Of a stretch of 64,000 bases of DNA, positions 8,596 through 17,288 are shown in pieces. This DNA is from an uncultured Pelagibacteraceae bacterium (GTDB taxonomy: Bacteria; Pseudomonadota; Alphaproteobacteria; Pelagibacterales; Pelagibacteraceae), in contig CACNFE010000002.1 of the NCBI GenBank assembly GCA_902619595.1, forward strand, positions 1 through 64,000, read 5' to 3'. The translations under genes and the position numbers were made by a program. Within the stretch, counting starts at the first letter, position 1. Each line of letters opens with the position of its first letter. The notes below the pieces were generated by a model. It was not told where the DNA came from, made no database searches, and saw only the letters and a program-made list of their open reading frames with translations.

Positions 8596-9201
8596 TTACA
8601 AAATACTTATTAATATAGCAATAACAACTAAAGCAAATGCTGAAACTCTATTTATCTTTTGTGGATTCGCTTTGATCCAATGTATTAATTTATTAGCGAG
8701 TACGGCATATCCCATCAATGATAAGAAATCTAAAAAAACATAAGTTGAAATTAAGATAATAAATTGAATTACATAATTACCTTGAAAATCAATAAATTGT
8801 GGAAAAATAAAAGGAAAAAACATCCAAGCTTTTGGGCTAGTGCCAGCAATAAAAAAGCCATCATTAAAAAAGGAAAAGATATTTTTTTTTTTTGAGGATT
8901 TTGAATTAAATTTATTTAAACTCGAATTGTATAAATCATATGCTAAGTAACATAAGTACATAATCCCAGCCCATTTTAAGATTATCAAAAATATTGAATA
9001 ATCAGAAAAAAACGAACCAATAAAAAAAATTACTAAAGTTGCTTGAATTATATTGGCAGTTATATCTCCCAAAGCAGTCCATATACAATTTTTTACCCCA
9101 TAATTTATTGAATTAGATATTATTACTATTCTAGGAGTACCTGGTGTTATAAATAAAAATAAAATAATTTGTAAAAAAAGGAAAAATTCGAGAGGTAGCA
9201 T
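8596..9201 (-). CDS. LysE/RhtB family amino acid exporter
   Basis: This 201-residue polytopic membrane protein has about six hydrophobic helices. The N-terminal FLFITPGTPRIVIISNSINYG corresponds to the conserved TPGPN...G motif of the LysE/RhtB family, although it reads TPGTP here. The region around GTSPKAWMFF matches the conserved NPK segment in the second half, with Ser in place of Asn. Members export amino acids or homoserine lactones. A 47-nt hairpin sits six bases upstream of the start codon in the leader, which suggests control of expression at the RNA level. Confidence 0.82.
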   Translation of the reverse strand: MLPLEFFLFLQIILFLFITPGTPRIVIISNSINYGVKNCIWTALGDITANIIQATLVIFFIGSFFSDYSIFLIILKWAGIMYLCYLAYDLYNSSLNKFNSKSSKKKNIFSFFNDGFFIAGTSPKAWMFFPFIFPQFIDFQGNYVIQFIILISTYVFLDFLSLMGYAVLANKLIHWIKANPQKINRVSAFALVVIAILISIL

Positions 9202-9207
9202 TTGAGT

Positions 9208-9259
9208 GATAGTCCTAAAAAACCGGGAGCTAAAGATGGCTAGATAGGACTATCTTTTT
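9208..9259. promoter_or_regulatory. Structured leader (10-bp inverted repeat) before the LysE-type gene
   Basis: GATAGTCCTA at 9208-9217 pairs perfectly with TAGGACTATC at 9245-9254 around a 27-base interior that contains the small GC cluster ACCGGGAGC. Read leftward, the structure lies six bases before the exporter start codon at 9201, so it could hide or expose the ribosome binding site. Read rightward, it is followed by TTTTT and could end a short transcript. It does not match a riboswitch class I can name with confidence. Confidence 0.5.
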
Positions 9260-9320
9260 CCAATATAACACATGTTGAAAGAAAAGCATCAATCATTTAT
9301 TTAAATTTAGTAATTTTTAT

Positions 9321-9614
9321 ATGAAAAAAAGTCACAGACCCCAAACAAAGGTTAAAAATCCTGAGCCAAATCGCATGAGTCCAGATTGGGTTATATGGGC
9401 AGCTTGGGCCGATCGGATAACTTTTGAGGATATCAAAAAAATTGCAGGGAAAACTGAAAATGAGGTTATAAAAATAATGAGAAAAACCTTAAAGCCATCC
9501 TCATTTCGACTTTGGAGAAAAAGAGCAAAAAATCAAAGTATTAAACATAGAAAAAAATTTGAGATTTCTAGAAAAGAAATAAGAAGAAAAATAAAAAAAA
9601 ATGATTATATATAA
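9321..9614 (+). CDS. DUF2805 / TIGR03643 family protein
   Basis: This is a 97-residue basic protein. The block MSPDWVIWAAWADRITFEDI, then KTENEVIKIMRK and LKPSSFRLWRKR, is the conserved core of the TIGR03643 (DUF2805) family of small proteins of unknown function. The helix-turn-helix-like arrangement and highly basic C-terminus (KNQSIKHRKKFEISRKEIRR) suggest nucleic acid binding, which is inference. The gene starts the rightward pair with glutaredoxin, three bases apart. Confidence 0.82.
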   Translation: MKKSHRPQTKVKNPEPNRMSPDWVIWAAWADRITFEDIKKIAGKTENEVIKIMRKTLKPSSFRLWRKRAKNQSIKHRKKFEISRKEIRRKIKKNDYI

Positions 9615-9617
9615 TTA

Positions 9618-9872
9618 ATGAAAAAAATAATTATGTATACAGGTCCTATGTGTAATTTCTGTGACGCTGCAAAAAGATTACTCGCAAGAAACAATGCCAC
9701 TTTTACAGAAATTGATATTGCATCAAAAGAAGGTTTGATGGAGGAAATGATTAAAAAAGCCAACGGCAAAAGAACTGTTCCACAAATATTTGTAGATGAA
9801 TATCATGTGGGGGGATATCAAGAGCTTAGAGAACTTGAAAAACAAAATAAATTACAAGAATTAATAAATTAG
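9618..9872 (+). CDS. grxC: Glutaredoxin (GrxC type)
   Basis: This 84-residue thioredoxin-fold protein has active-site CNFC at residues 12-15 (most dithiol glutaredoxins have CPYC), followed by the AAKRLL helix. TVPQIF holds the cis-proline and GGYQELREL the glutathione-binding loop. Two cysteines make it a dithiol type that reduces protein disulfides or protein-glutathione mixed disulfides using glutathione in the cytoplasm. The Asn-Phe between the cysteines is a variant that may shift redox potential. It follows the DUF2805 gene closely. Confidence 0.93.
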   Translation: MKKIIMYTGPMCNFCDAAKRLLARNNATFTEIDIASKEGLMEEMIKKANGKRTVPQIFVDEYHVGGYQELRELEKQNKLQELIN

Positions 9873-9876
9873 ATTT

Positions 9877-10581
9877 TTACTGAATATCGATACTGACTAA
9901 AGGTTCTTCTGGGTACATAGAACAAACATCAGTTGCCGCATCAAGTCTAAAGGCGCCAACTGCATCCTTTGTTTTAAATTTAACCTTTATTAAAGGTGAC
10001 TTAAATTTTACTGTATAAGGATTTGCCAATTTGTAAATCATAACTGCTGTAGATCCTGAAACTGTCATTGATATTGCATATTGTGGTGATGAGTAATCCA
10101 TGTCAATATTTGATGAACCAACATCACCATCTCTTGTGCCATCTGTAGCACCATAACTACCTGTATTCGGCAAAAACATTGATGTTGAGACTGCCGATCC
10201 GGTGAGTTTACCAACTAAAAGCTGAGTTGCGCTAGCGTCAGTACCACCATCAGTAATACAATCACCATTATCTGTTGTAACTGATCCTGAAATCGTAAAA
10301 GTTCTGCTAACCGTAGCCCTTAAATGTGTAAAAGTTGTGCCTAAAGGCAAACCAGTTGTTTTAGCAAATTTTCCTACTTCGGCTCCTGCAGAGCTTGAAG
10401 CTATATTAAAAGATGCTGATGTATCGCCGACTGTTGTGCTCGTTGAACATGCACTGTCTTCACATAATTCAACTTTTTGAAGTTCTACAATATACTCAGT
10501 AGCATCACCAGTTGCAGGATTTGCTGAATAAACTTTTGTTGTAAAAAAAATAATAAATAAAAATAAAAATATTTTTTTCAT
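9877..10581 (-). CDS. Secreted protein of unknown function, paired with the inverse-autotransporter barrel
   Basis: The protein has about 234 residues with a signal peptide (MKKIFLFLFIIFFTTKVYS, cleavage before ANPATG). The start at 10581 is chosen because GGAAAC lies just upstream. The upstream barrel gene stops one base earlier, so the pair is certainly an operon. The mature protein is rich in Ser, Thr, Gly and Asp, with predicted beta character and cysteines in LCEDSACS and later single positions. This suggests a surface or periplasmic beta domain with disulfides. No family is recognised. It could be a ligand, passenger-like partner or accessory of the barrel. Confidence 0.7.
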   Translation of the reverse strand: MKKIFLFLFIIFFTTKVYSANPATGDATEYIVELQKVELCEDSACSTSTTVGDTSASFNIASSSAGAEVGKFAKTTGLPLGTTFTHLRATVSRTFTISGSVTTDNGDCITDGGTDASATQLLVGKLTGSAVSTSMFLPNTGSYGATDGTRDGDVGSSNIDMDYSSPQYAISMTVSGSTAVMIYKLANPYTVKFKSPLIKVKFKTKDAVGAFRLDAATDVCSMYPEEPLVSIDIQ

Positions 10582-10582
10582 A

Positions 10583-11470
10583 TTAGTTTCCATTAACAAC
10601 AACTACACCGGATGACTCTAATTCAAGAACTAATAAATTACTTCTCTCAACTCTCTGTAACATTTTTTCTCTTACATCTGAGTTTAAAAAAGCTTTACTT
10701 GAGTGTCCATCAGCCATAGTTGGCCTTTCTTTGCTATAAGGTAAATAAATTAATTTTACAAAATACTGATCTTTATTGATATTATTATCATCAAGCCCAA
10801 ATTCAAAAGTGAAATTATTTGTTACATAAAATTCCCCTTTAAATTTGTCTCCTGATGAGTCATCAGAATTTTTTTCTGAAAGCCATTTATAATTATTATA
10901 GGCTATATTAGCCCAAGGTGTATAGGGCACTTGGCCTTTAATATTTAGCTCTCTACCATCTAACACTCTTTCGGTATTGTCTCTTACATGATTACCACCA
11001 CCAAAACCAAAATAATAATTTCCATTAAATTCAAAATTTGATGCATATAACTCTGCACCAAGACTTAATCTTTTATTGAATTTATGATCTAAGTCAAAGA
11101 AACTGTTCAGACCCATAAAATAACTTTTATCATCGGATAAGATTCTTTTTCCCAATCCATAATTAATAGATTTTCTATTTTTGCCAGATATATAGGAATT
11201 ATTAAACTGAGCTTGATAAAATAAAACACTGTCATCTTCAATTGAAAAGGGTCTCACAAACATAATTGATCCAGTTGGTTTATTATCTTGCTTAACTTGT
11301 ATTGATACTTCTGTATCACCAGGGCCATCTGGTAATAAATTAAATATGAATTTTTCTACAGTCTCTGAACCTTTGCTATAAACGTTATCTAAAACTTTTT
11401 GTGTGCCACTCTCTGCATTTAATGGTGAAAATAAAATTAGAGAAATTAAAATTATTAATGTTTTATTCAT
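10583..11470 (-). CDS. Inverse autotransporter (intimin/invasin-type) beta-barrel domain protein lacking a passenger
   Basis: The protein has 295 residues with a signal peptide ending in LNA. The core matches the type Ve barrel in order: NYGLGKR, then GLNSFFDLDHKFNKRLSLGAE, then FEFNGNYYFGFGG, then ERVLDGRELNIKGQVP and WANIAYNNYKW. Intimin and invasin carry the same blocks, and the VERSNLLVLE end resembles the linker after the barrel. In known members this barrel exports C-terminal Ig-like passenger domains. Here the chain stops about ten residues after the linker, so no passenger is attached. The gene directly downstream encodes a separate secreted protein that may replace it. Confidence 0.75.
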   Translation of the reverse strand: MNKTLIILISLILFSPLNAESGTQKVLDNVYSKGSETVEKFIFNLLPDGPGDTEVSIQVKQDNKPTGSIMFVRPFSIEDDSVLFYQAQFNNSYISGKNRKSINYGLGKRILSDDKSYFMGLNSFFDLDHKFNKRLSLGAELYASNFEFNGNYYFGFGGGNHVRDNTERVLDGRELNIKGQVPYTPWANIAYNNYKWLSEKNSDDSSGDKFKGEFYVTNNFTFEFGLDDNNINKDQYFVKLIYLPYSKERPTMADGHSSKAFLNSDVREKMLQRVERSNLLVLELESSGVVVVNGN

Positions 11471-11512
11471 AATATAAAATATTGTATTATATTAATTTAA
11501 GTAAATAATCAT

Positions 11513-13588
11513 TTATTTTTTTTCTGTCTTTTTTTGGGGATTTTTTTTGATTAATTCTGTATTTTTTATATTTATTGCCATGCAAGTGATATCATCTCTT
11601 AATTTTTCCGCACCCCAATTTAATTTCTTTTCTATAGATTCAACTATAGCTTTTGGAGTTACTTCTGAAATATTATTTATAATATTCTGAACTCCCTCAC
11701 TTCCTAATTCCTCTCCATTCTTAAGATATCCTTCGGTAACTCCATCAGTGTAAACTACAAAAGTCTTATCTTTCATATTTATAGTGTTTGATTTGACCAT
11801 GGAGTCTGAAAAATATTTTACAATTCCGATTGGTGGCATTTCAGATTTTATATACTCATAATTTTTATTTTGATCGAAAGTTAAAATACTTTCATGACCA
11901 GCGTTAATAAAAACCATTTCACCAGTTTTAATATTTAATTTTCCAAAAACAGCAGTAACAAACATTCCTTTGAATTTAGCTTCAACTAATTCATTGTTTA
12001 CTCCAAAAACAACTTTTTCAATTGGATATTTGAGATTGGTAAGGGTTCTAAAGATTGAAGAAGCTTTTGCCATATACATTCCAGCTTTTATTCCTTTTCC
12101 AGACACATCTGCTAATGTAAAAAAATATTCTTCTGGTGTAGATCTTACAACATCAAAATAATCCCCCGAAACATCTCTTGCAGGTACATTTCTTGCAAAA
12201 ATAAAATTTTCAAATTTAGATATATCTGGAAATAAACTTTTTTGAACACCCGCAGCCAATTCTCTTTCTTTTAAAAGTTTAGCTTCTTTTTGTAAGTTTT
12301 CTAAGGCAAGTTTATTTTCCTCAATAAATCTAAAATATAATCCAGTTAAAAATGTTACAGTTACAATGAAAAGTGGGTAACTTATATCAATTAGTTGGGA
12401 TTTAAATTTATAAACAGAAAATCCAATAATTATAATAGCTAAAATATTTCCGAAAAAAATTGATAGACTGTACCTTGGTTTTATTTTTTGAGATAATATA
12501 AAAGTAACAAGAGCAACAATTATAGAAAACAATAACTCAAAAATATAGGTGTTTGGATTTCTAACTAAATAAGATTTATCTAAAATATTTTCAATAACGT
12601 TAGCGTGAACTTCTACTCCTGGAATAGTTATTCCTAAAGGTGTTTTTACTAAATCAAAAAGTCCTTGTGCAGATGCACCTATCAGCACATATTTATTCTG
12701 AAAAAATGATTTATCAAAGTTTCCCTCGTAAACATCACTAGCAGAAATATATTGCTTCTTTTGAGACTTTTTATATTTAATCCAAATTATTCCATTTGGA
12801 TCAGACTCAATTTTGTGAGGCCTTGCACTAATTCTATTTATTCCAACCTCGTTTAATTCAACATAAATATTTTTTTGTTTTTCGCCTACCCGGACCATTT
12901 CTAGTCCAATTGTTGGGTATAATTTTTTATTCAATTGAACAATAAGTGGCAAGGATCTAATGATGCCATCTAATTGATCTAAAAAAGATATTGAGCCTAA
13001 ACCTTTTACATTATTTTCTAATACTTCAAGTGATCCAATAGAAAAAGGATAGGAGTATGTGAATTCAAAAGGGTCTCCACCTTTTGACAAAAATCTAGCC
13101 TTAGCTTTTCTATCATAATTTGAATGTGATGGTACATTGCTTCCTAACACTGCAATAATAGATTTGGATTCTTTTAATTTTTCAGCAAAAAGATCATCTG
13201 GACTTTTCAAATTTTGAAGTTCGGCAACATCAGATGGTATTAGACCGTAAGATTTTATTATTTCTTCAGGTGATTGTTTATCTTTCTCTGTAAAAAATAT
13301 ATCAAAACCAATTGCCTTTGGATCTGATGTATTTAATTTATCTAATATTTTTGCAAAAACTGTCCTGTTCCAAGGAAACTGTCCAAACTTTCCAAGACTT
13401 TTTTCATCAATATCAATTATTACTACATTGCTATCTTTTTTTTTTGCAAATACTTTCTGATACAAATCAAAACTTAAGTATGAAACTGATTTTATAAATG
13501 GTGGATTAATAATCTTTAGTGAAATTAGTAGTAATAGTATTGCAAAAAAAATAAAATAATTTGTATTTTTTTGAAGATACGCTTTCAC
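11513..13588 (-). CDS. CHASE2 sensor fused to a PP2C (SpoIIE/RsbU-type) serine phosphatase
   Basis: The protein has 691 residues. TM1 lies at about residues 12-27, a periplasmic CHASE2 domain at about 35-340 (VVIIDIDEKSLGKFGQFPWNR is its characteristic opening), then three TM helices at about 350-425, a short coiled coil and a SpoIIE phosphatase at about 450-680. Catalytic metal aspartates lie in RDVSGDYFD, DVSGKGIKAGMYMA, TDGVTEG and LRDDITCM. Such phosphatases dephosphorylate an STAS antagonist to trigger partner switching; an STAS and an RsbW-type kinase lie 5 kb away at 17939-18651. CHASE2 senses an unknown extracytoplasmic signal. The upstream neighbour is a FecR-domain protein. Confidence 0.9.
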   Translation of the reverse strand: MKAYLQKNTNYFIFFAILLLLISLKIINPPFIKSVSYLSFDLYQKVFAKKKDSNVVIIDIDEKSLGKFGQFPWNRTVFAKILDKLNTSDPKAIGFDIFFTEKDKQSPEEIIKSYGLIPSDVAELQNLKSPDDLFAEKLKESKSIIAVLGSNVPSHSNYDRKAKARFLSKGGDPFEFTYSYPFSIGSLEVLENNVKGLGSISFLDQLDGIIRSLPLIVQLNKKLYPTIGLEMVRVGEKQKNIYVELNEVGINRISARPHKIESDPNGIIWIKYKKSQKKQYISASDVYEGNFDKSFFQNKYVLIGASAQGLFDLVKTPLGITIPGVEVHANVIENILDKSYLVRNPNTYIFELLFSIIVALVTFILSQKIKPRYSLSIFFGNILAIIIIGFSVYKFKSQLIDISYPLFIVTVTFLTGLYFRFIEENKLALENLQKEAKLLKERELAAGVQKSLFPDISKFENFIFARNVPARDVSGDYFDVVRSTPEEYFFTLADVSGKGIKAGMYMAKASSIFRTLTNLKYPIEKVVFGVNNELVEAKFKGMFVTAVFGKLNIKTGEMVFINAGHESILTFDQNKNYEYIKSEMPPIGIVKYFSDSMVKSNTINMKDKTFVVYTDGVTEGYLKNGEELGSEGVQNIINNISEVTPKAIVESIEKKLNWGAEKLRDDITCMAINIKNTELIKKNPQKKTEKK

Positions 13589-13648
13589 AACTTGAGCTTA
13601 TAATGAATTTATATAAAGTAAATAAATCTTAGTTAAGAAGAGATCTAA

Positions 13649-14902
13649 TTACTTCTTTTTTCTTCTTTTCTTCTTAGCTTTTCTCTTCTTGGCTGCTTTT
13701 TTCTTCTTAACTACTTTTTTCTTTTTAGCTATTTTCTTTTTCTTTTTAGGCTTCGGCTTAGCTTTTTTCTTTTTCTTTGGTTTTGCTTTTGCTTTTTTCT
13801 TAGGCTTAGCTTTTTTCTTAGCTTTTGGTTTTGCTTTTTTCTTAGCTTTTGGTTTAGATTTTGCTTTTGCTTTTTTCTTAGGTTTTGCTTTAGCTTTTTC
13901 TTTTTTCTTAGCTTTAGGTTTTGCTTTTTTCTTATCTGCTTTTTTAGCTTTTTTCTTTTCTCCTTTTTTAGCTTTTTTCTTTTTACCTTTTTTCTTATCT
14001 CCTTTTTTAGCCTTTTTCTTTTTACCTTTTTTATTTTCTGCTTTGGCTTTTTTCTTAGCTTTTTTCTTCTCTGCTCTTTCAGCTTTAATTTTTACTTTCT
14101 TCTCTTTATCTTTTTGAATGTTTTGCTTAATGATAGTTTTAATTTCTTCCTTTTCAAAACCTAATGACTTTAACTCTTTTCTTAATTCTTTTTTAATTGC
14201 TTTTCTTTGAACTTTCTTGTCATCTTTAGAAAGCTTCGCAACTCTCAAAGCTTTCATTTTTTTGTTAAATTTCTTTAATTGATTTTTTGTAATTTTTTTA
14301 GCTTGTCCTGGTGCTTTATTTTTTGTCATTGAGGTAATGCTATATGGATTGTTCAATAAAGTTTGACCAAATTTATTACCAACCAGGACTGCTCCAGGTC
14401 TCATTCCTAAAGTATTATTTTTTCCTGGACCTATTAATAAAGTATCTGTTTTTCCTCTTGAAACTATTGTTTGAAACTCAGTTCCTCTTGAACCTAATGT
14501 TCCCTCTGGAACTTCAACGGTTAAACTGTCGGGATTTTTTTTACTTATTAGTCCAGAAATAACTTTTAAACTTCCTTGTTTAACGCTTGCTACTATTTTT
14601 CCATCATTTGTCTCAGGATCAAACACAAACGTATCCATTACTACTTCTGAGTCTTCACCAATCGTAAAAGTGGATTGATCTAAAAGTAATATTTGAGTAC
14701 CAGCGCCAACTCCCGCATATATTGTTTCATTTAAATAAATTTTATCGCCTGCTTTTAATTCTCTAGTTTCGGTTTTAACTGTTCCTGAAATAGCTCCAAC
14801 AATTCCAACTAATTGTTTTTCTATAGTTAATTTTTCCTCAGCGTAAGCACTTAAGTTGAGTGCAAATATAATTGCTATAATCGACGATATTAGTTTTTTC
14901 AT
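13649..14902 (-). CDS. FecR-domain periplasmic protein with a very long lysine/alanine/proline tail
   Basis: The protein has 417 residues. The signal peptide ends SAYA (residues 1-21). A FecR domain spans about 30-190 (LLLDQSTFTIGEDSEVVMDTF and VEVPEGTLGSRGTEFQT). From about residue 205 the chain becomes a lysine-rich helix, and from about 285 it is almost only Lys, Ala and Pro in KAK, PKAKKK and PKKKKK patterns, resembling histone H1 or bacterial H1-like tails. FecR domains usually sense or bind in the periplasm. A basic tail there could bind peptidoglycan, acidic polysaccharide or extracellular DNA (inference). The tail may vary in length because its DNA is a low-complexity repeat. Confidence 0.85.
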   Translation of the reverse strand: MKKLISSIIAIIFALNLSAYAEEKLTIEKQLVGIVGAISGTVKTETRELKAGDKIYLNETIYAGVGAGTQILLLDQSTFTIGEDSEVVMDTFVFDPETNDGKIVASVKQGSLKVISGLISKKNPDSLTVEVPEGTLGSRGTEFQTIVSRGKTDTLLIGPGKNNTLGMRPGAVLVGNKFGQTLLNNPYSITSMTKNKAPGQAKKITKNQLKKFNKKMKALRVAKLSKDDKKVQRKAIKKELRKELKSLGFEKEEIKTIIKQNIQKDKEKKVKIKAERAEKKKAKKKAKAENKKGKKKKAKKGDKKKGKKKKAKKGEKKKAKKADKKKAKPKAKKKEKAKAKPKKKAKAKSKPKAKKKAKPKAKKKAKPKKKAKAKPKKKKKAKPKPKKKKKIAKKKKVVKKKKAAKKRKAKKKRRKKK

Positions 14903-15002
14903 TTCCTTGAAACTAGCAAAATTCTCGAAAAATTAAATGAAAAAAAACTCATACTGGGCAGCATAAAAAACACCATTTTTCAACGATAAATTGCAAATTT
15001 TA

Positions 15003-16352
15003 TTAATTTAGCCTGAATGATCTAGAGAAACTTAATGAAAAGGAATCGGATATGTAATCGTAGTTTATGATATTAGCTTCAGAAATAACTTTTTCATAAG
15101 ATAAGTTTATAAATAAACTTCTATTTGGATCAATTGCTGGAAAAATATCTCCTATTGCCTTTGTTAACATTATATCAAAAGTATTTGTATAATCTGATCT
15201 TAATTTATTTGAATTAACTGAAGTATCCTCTTTTTTATAATCATTAAAACTCATAGCGTTACTAACTGCAATATACGCCCATGGGAAAGCAAAATTTAAT
15301 CCAAAACCTATATCATAAGTTTCATAATCATTTCCTGCATCCACTCTTGCATCAGTGTCACTATATCCTAAACTTAAACTTGTAGATATTAATTGAGTTA
15401 AAATATAATCATGACCTAAAGTGTAGCCATGTACAATGGAGTTTGTATCCATTGCTGTATCGTCAGTTGAATTATGATTTCCTTTTGAGTCAGCAAATGA
15501 ATATCCATAACTAAAAGAATTTCTTTCACCTACTGAAAAGAAACCTCCTATACCATACATTGTTGAAAAGCTATCTGCATCTGTTTGATAATCCGATTTA
15601 CTAAACATCATGTAAGGACTTAAACTTTGATTACCGTACACTGTATCAAAAGCAAATGTTAAACCATAACTTTGATAGTCATCGTCAGTTTCTGCATATT
15701 GTTCTGAAGAACTATGATTTAAATTTATTAAAAAAGATGACTCTTCGCCAATTGGTCTTGAGGCAGATATACCAAGACCACCACTTAATGTTCTGTCATA
15801 TTTTGCAGAATTAAAACCAGTTATTTCATCAGAAGAACTTTGTAATCTTTTTTTAGAAACACTATTAACATTATCTGTATAAACTACACCGGTAGAAATA
15901 TCTGCTGTTAAATTCCAGAGACTTGGCTCTCTATCTCTTAACTCTTCTTCTATTTCTATTAGAGTTTCTAAATCTTCAGGATCTAGATCTCTTCTTAATT
16001 TCATCTCTTCAATTATTGTGTTTGCTTTTTCAGGAGAGTCGACCTGAACTAATACTGACAGTAAATATAATTTTATCTCAACATTATCTGGGTAAAGCAT
16101 ATTTAATCTTTCAAGAGTTGAGATTGTTTGTTTAAAGTTTCCCATTTTCCCTTGTTGTTGAGCGTACTTTAAATTTAAATCTAGATCATTTGGGTTCTGC
16201 AAAATTTGCATGTAAGTAACATTTTTCTCAGATGAAAATACAGGTTTAATTACAAAACCAAAAAAAACTAATAAGCCGAAAATTATTTTTAATAATTTGG
16301 TCTTTTTAATAAAATTATTCAGTCTAATAGAACTCATAAAAACAAAGAACAT
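15003..16352 (-). CDS. TPR-containing outer-membrane beta-barrel protein
   Basis: This is a 449-residue protein. A hydrophobic signal or anchor (KLLKIIFGLLVFFGFVIKPVFS) is followed by TPR-like helices at about 50-145 (LKYAQQQGKMGNFKQTISTLERL). From about 150 to the end it is a beta barrel rich in aromatic and polar alternation, ending SLSFSRSFRLN. The layout resembles surface lipoprotein assembly modifier or DUF560-type proteins, where TPR domains face the periplasm. A second Met at residue 6 is an equally plausible start. It is upstream of the FecR and CHASE2 genes in the same direction, and may be the outer-membrane part of that signalling group (inference). Confidence 0.65.
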   Translation of the reverse strand: MFFVFMSSIRLNNFIKKTKLLKIIFGLLVFFGFVIKPVFSSEKNVTYMQILQNPNDLDLNLKYAQQQGKMGNFKQTISTLERLNMLYPDNVEIKLYLLSVLVQVDSPEKANTIIEEMKLRRDLDPEDLETLIEIEEELRDREPSLWNLTADISTGVVYTDNVNSVSKKRLQSSSDEITGFNSAKYDRTLSGGLGISASRPIGEESSFLINLNHSSSEQYAETDDDYQSYGLTFAFDTVYGNQSLSPYMMFSKSDYQTDADSFSTMYGIGGFFSVGERNSFSYGYSFADSKGNHNSTDDTAMDTNSIVHGYTLGHDYILTQLISTSLSLGYSDTDARVDAGNDYETYDIGFGLNFAFPWAYIAVSNAMSFNDYKKEDTSVNSNKLRSDYTNTFDIMLTKAIGDIFPAIDPNRSLFINLSYEKVISEANIINYDYISDSFSLSFSRSFRLN

Positions 16353-16473
16353 AGATCAAATAATTGAAAATTCAATTTTTTTTAAATTTGAAAAATAAGG
16401 ATTAATTTCAATAAAATTAAAGATTAAAAGGTATTTATGATCAAAATAGGCTGTCTTAGATTTTAATTTTGAA

Positions 16474-16764
16474 TTATCTATAGATACTCATTGGATCATG
16501 AACACAATCCATATCATCTAATGTCTCAAAAAATATTTCACTTAGCTCTGAGGTGTGAAATTTTTTGCAAAAATTATCACTTTTAACTTCTTGAATAAAA
16601 TTTGATTTAACTTTATTTGCCGCAATCGAACTTGATAGAGATGTTGTTGTTTGTAAGAAATTTCCTGTTTCTGCTAAAGTATAACTTGGGCCTATCATAG
16701 CAGAGTACTGTGTACAATTACTTAGAATTGGAAGTAGCAACAAAGTAATAATTATTTTTTTCAT
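16474..16764 (-). CDS. Small putative lipoprotein
   Basis: The 96-residue protein has the N-terminus MKKIIITLLLLPILSNCTQY, a lipoprotein signal peptide with the lipobox LSNC, so Cys17 would be lipidated. The rest is short and polar, with two more cysteines (FCKKF and MDCVHD). It lies between the pilin genes and the TPR-barrel gene, all leftward. No family is recognised. It could be an envelope accessory of the pilus or of the CHASE2/FecR group. Confidence 0.7.
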   Translation of the reverse strand: MKKIIITLLLLPILSNCTQYSAMIGPSYTLAETGNFLQTTTSLSSSIAANKVKSNFIQEVKSDNFCKKFHTSELSEIFFETLDDMDCVHDPMSIYR

Positions 16765-16836
16765 AAATAAAGTTTATTTACTTATCAATTTTTTAAAAAG
16801 GAATAAAGTATCCATTTTGGGGGTTGACAGATTTAA

Positions 16837-17265
16837 TTAAAAATTTCTTGCGCCTTTAGTATTTAATGTAAGTACTTCTTCTCCAGCTTTGCATGATGAT
16901 AGTGTTGCATCCCACTCACAAGCTTTTACTACAAAACCTGTTGTATGCGTATCTACACAAACTCTCCATCCATCAAGATCAACAACTGGTTCATCCGCGG
17001 TGGTTTCAAAAAGATCAGTGTTGATTTCCTCGACATTTTCATCACTTGGTGAGCAAGAAGCTTGTATAAAGTAACTTCCATTAATAGACTCGTACTCTTG
17101 TTCTTGTAATGCTATTTGCTGCATCGCATTTGTTGCTGCAGATTTTTTAGCTCCACCTACATATCCAGTGTAAGCAAGAGTTCCAATTGCTGCGAGGGCT
17201 CCAATAATTGCGACTACTACTAATAGTTCAATTAAAGTGAACCCTCTAAAATTTTTTTGCACCAA
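16837..17265 (-). CDS. Type IV pilin
   Basis: This 142-residue prepilin has the short leader MVQKNFRG, then FTLIELLVVVAIIGALAAIG, with Glu5 of the mature protein and a hydrophobic N-terminal helix of class IVa pilins. PilD would cleave after Gly8 and methylate the Phe. Four cysteines (CSPSDE, RVCVD, KACEW, SSCK) can form the usual C-terminal D-region disulfides. The reading frame has no ATG start: it begins at TTG (17265) or GTG (17262), which may lower expression. It follows another pilin gene by 23 bp. Confidence 0.92.
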   Translation of the reverse strand: MVQKNFRGFTLIELLVVVAIIGALAAIGTLAYTGYVGGAKKSAATNAMQQIALQEQEYESINGSYFIQASCSPSDENVEEINTDLFETTADEPVVDLDGWRVCVDTHTTGFVVKACEWDATLSSCKAGEEVLTLNTKGARNF

Positions 17266-17288
17266 GGATACTTCTCTACTTTAAGACT

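Noticed and set aside
9208-9259. SAM-type riboswitch before the LysE gene
   Set aside because: The AGCTAAAGATGG word loosely recalls SAM-II or SAM-V cores, but on the opposite strand to the exporter, and the required pairing pattern could not be built.
13689-14117. Plus-strand 142-codon ORF rich in Phe and Leu, looking like a membrane protein
   Set aside because: It is the reverse complement of the lysine codons (AAA, AAG) of the FecR protein tail. The composition follows from the antisense frame, and there is no signal for a start.
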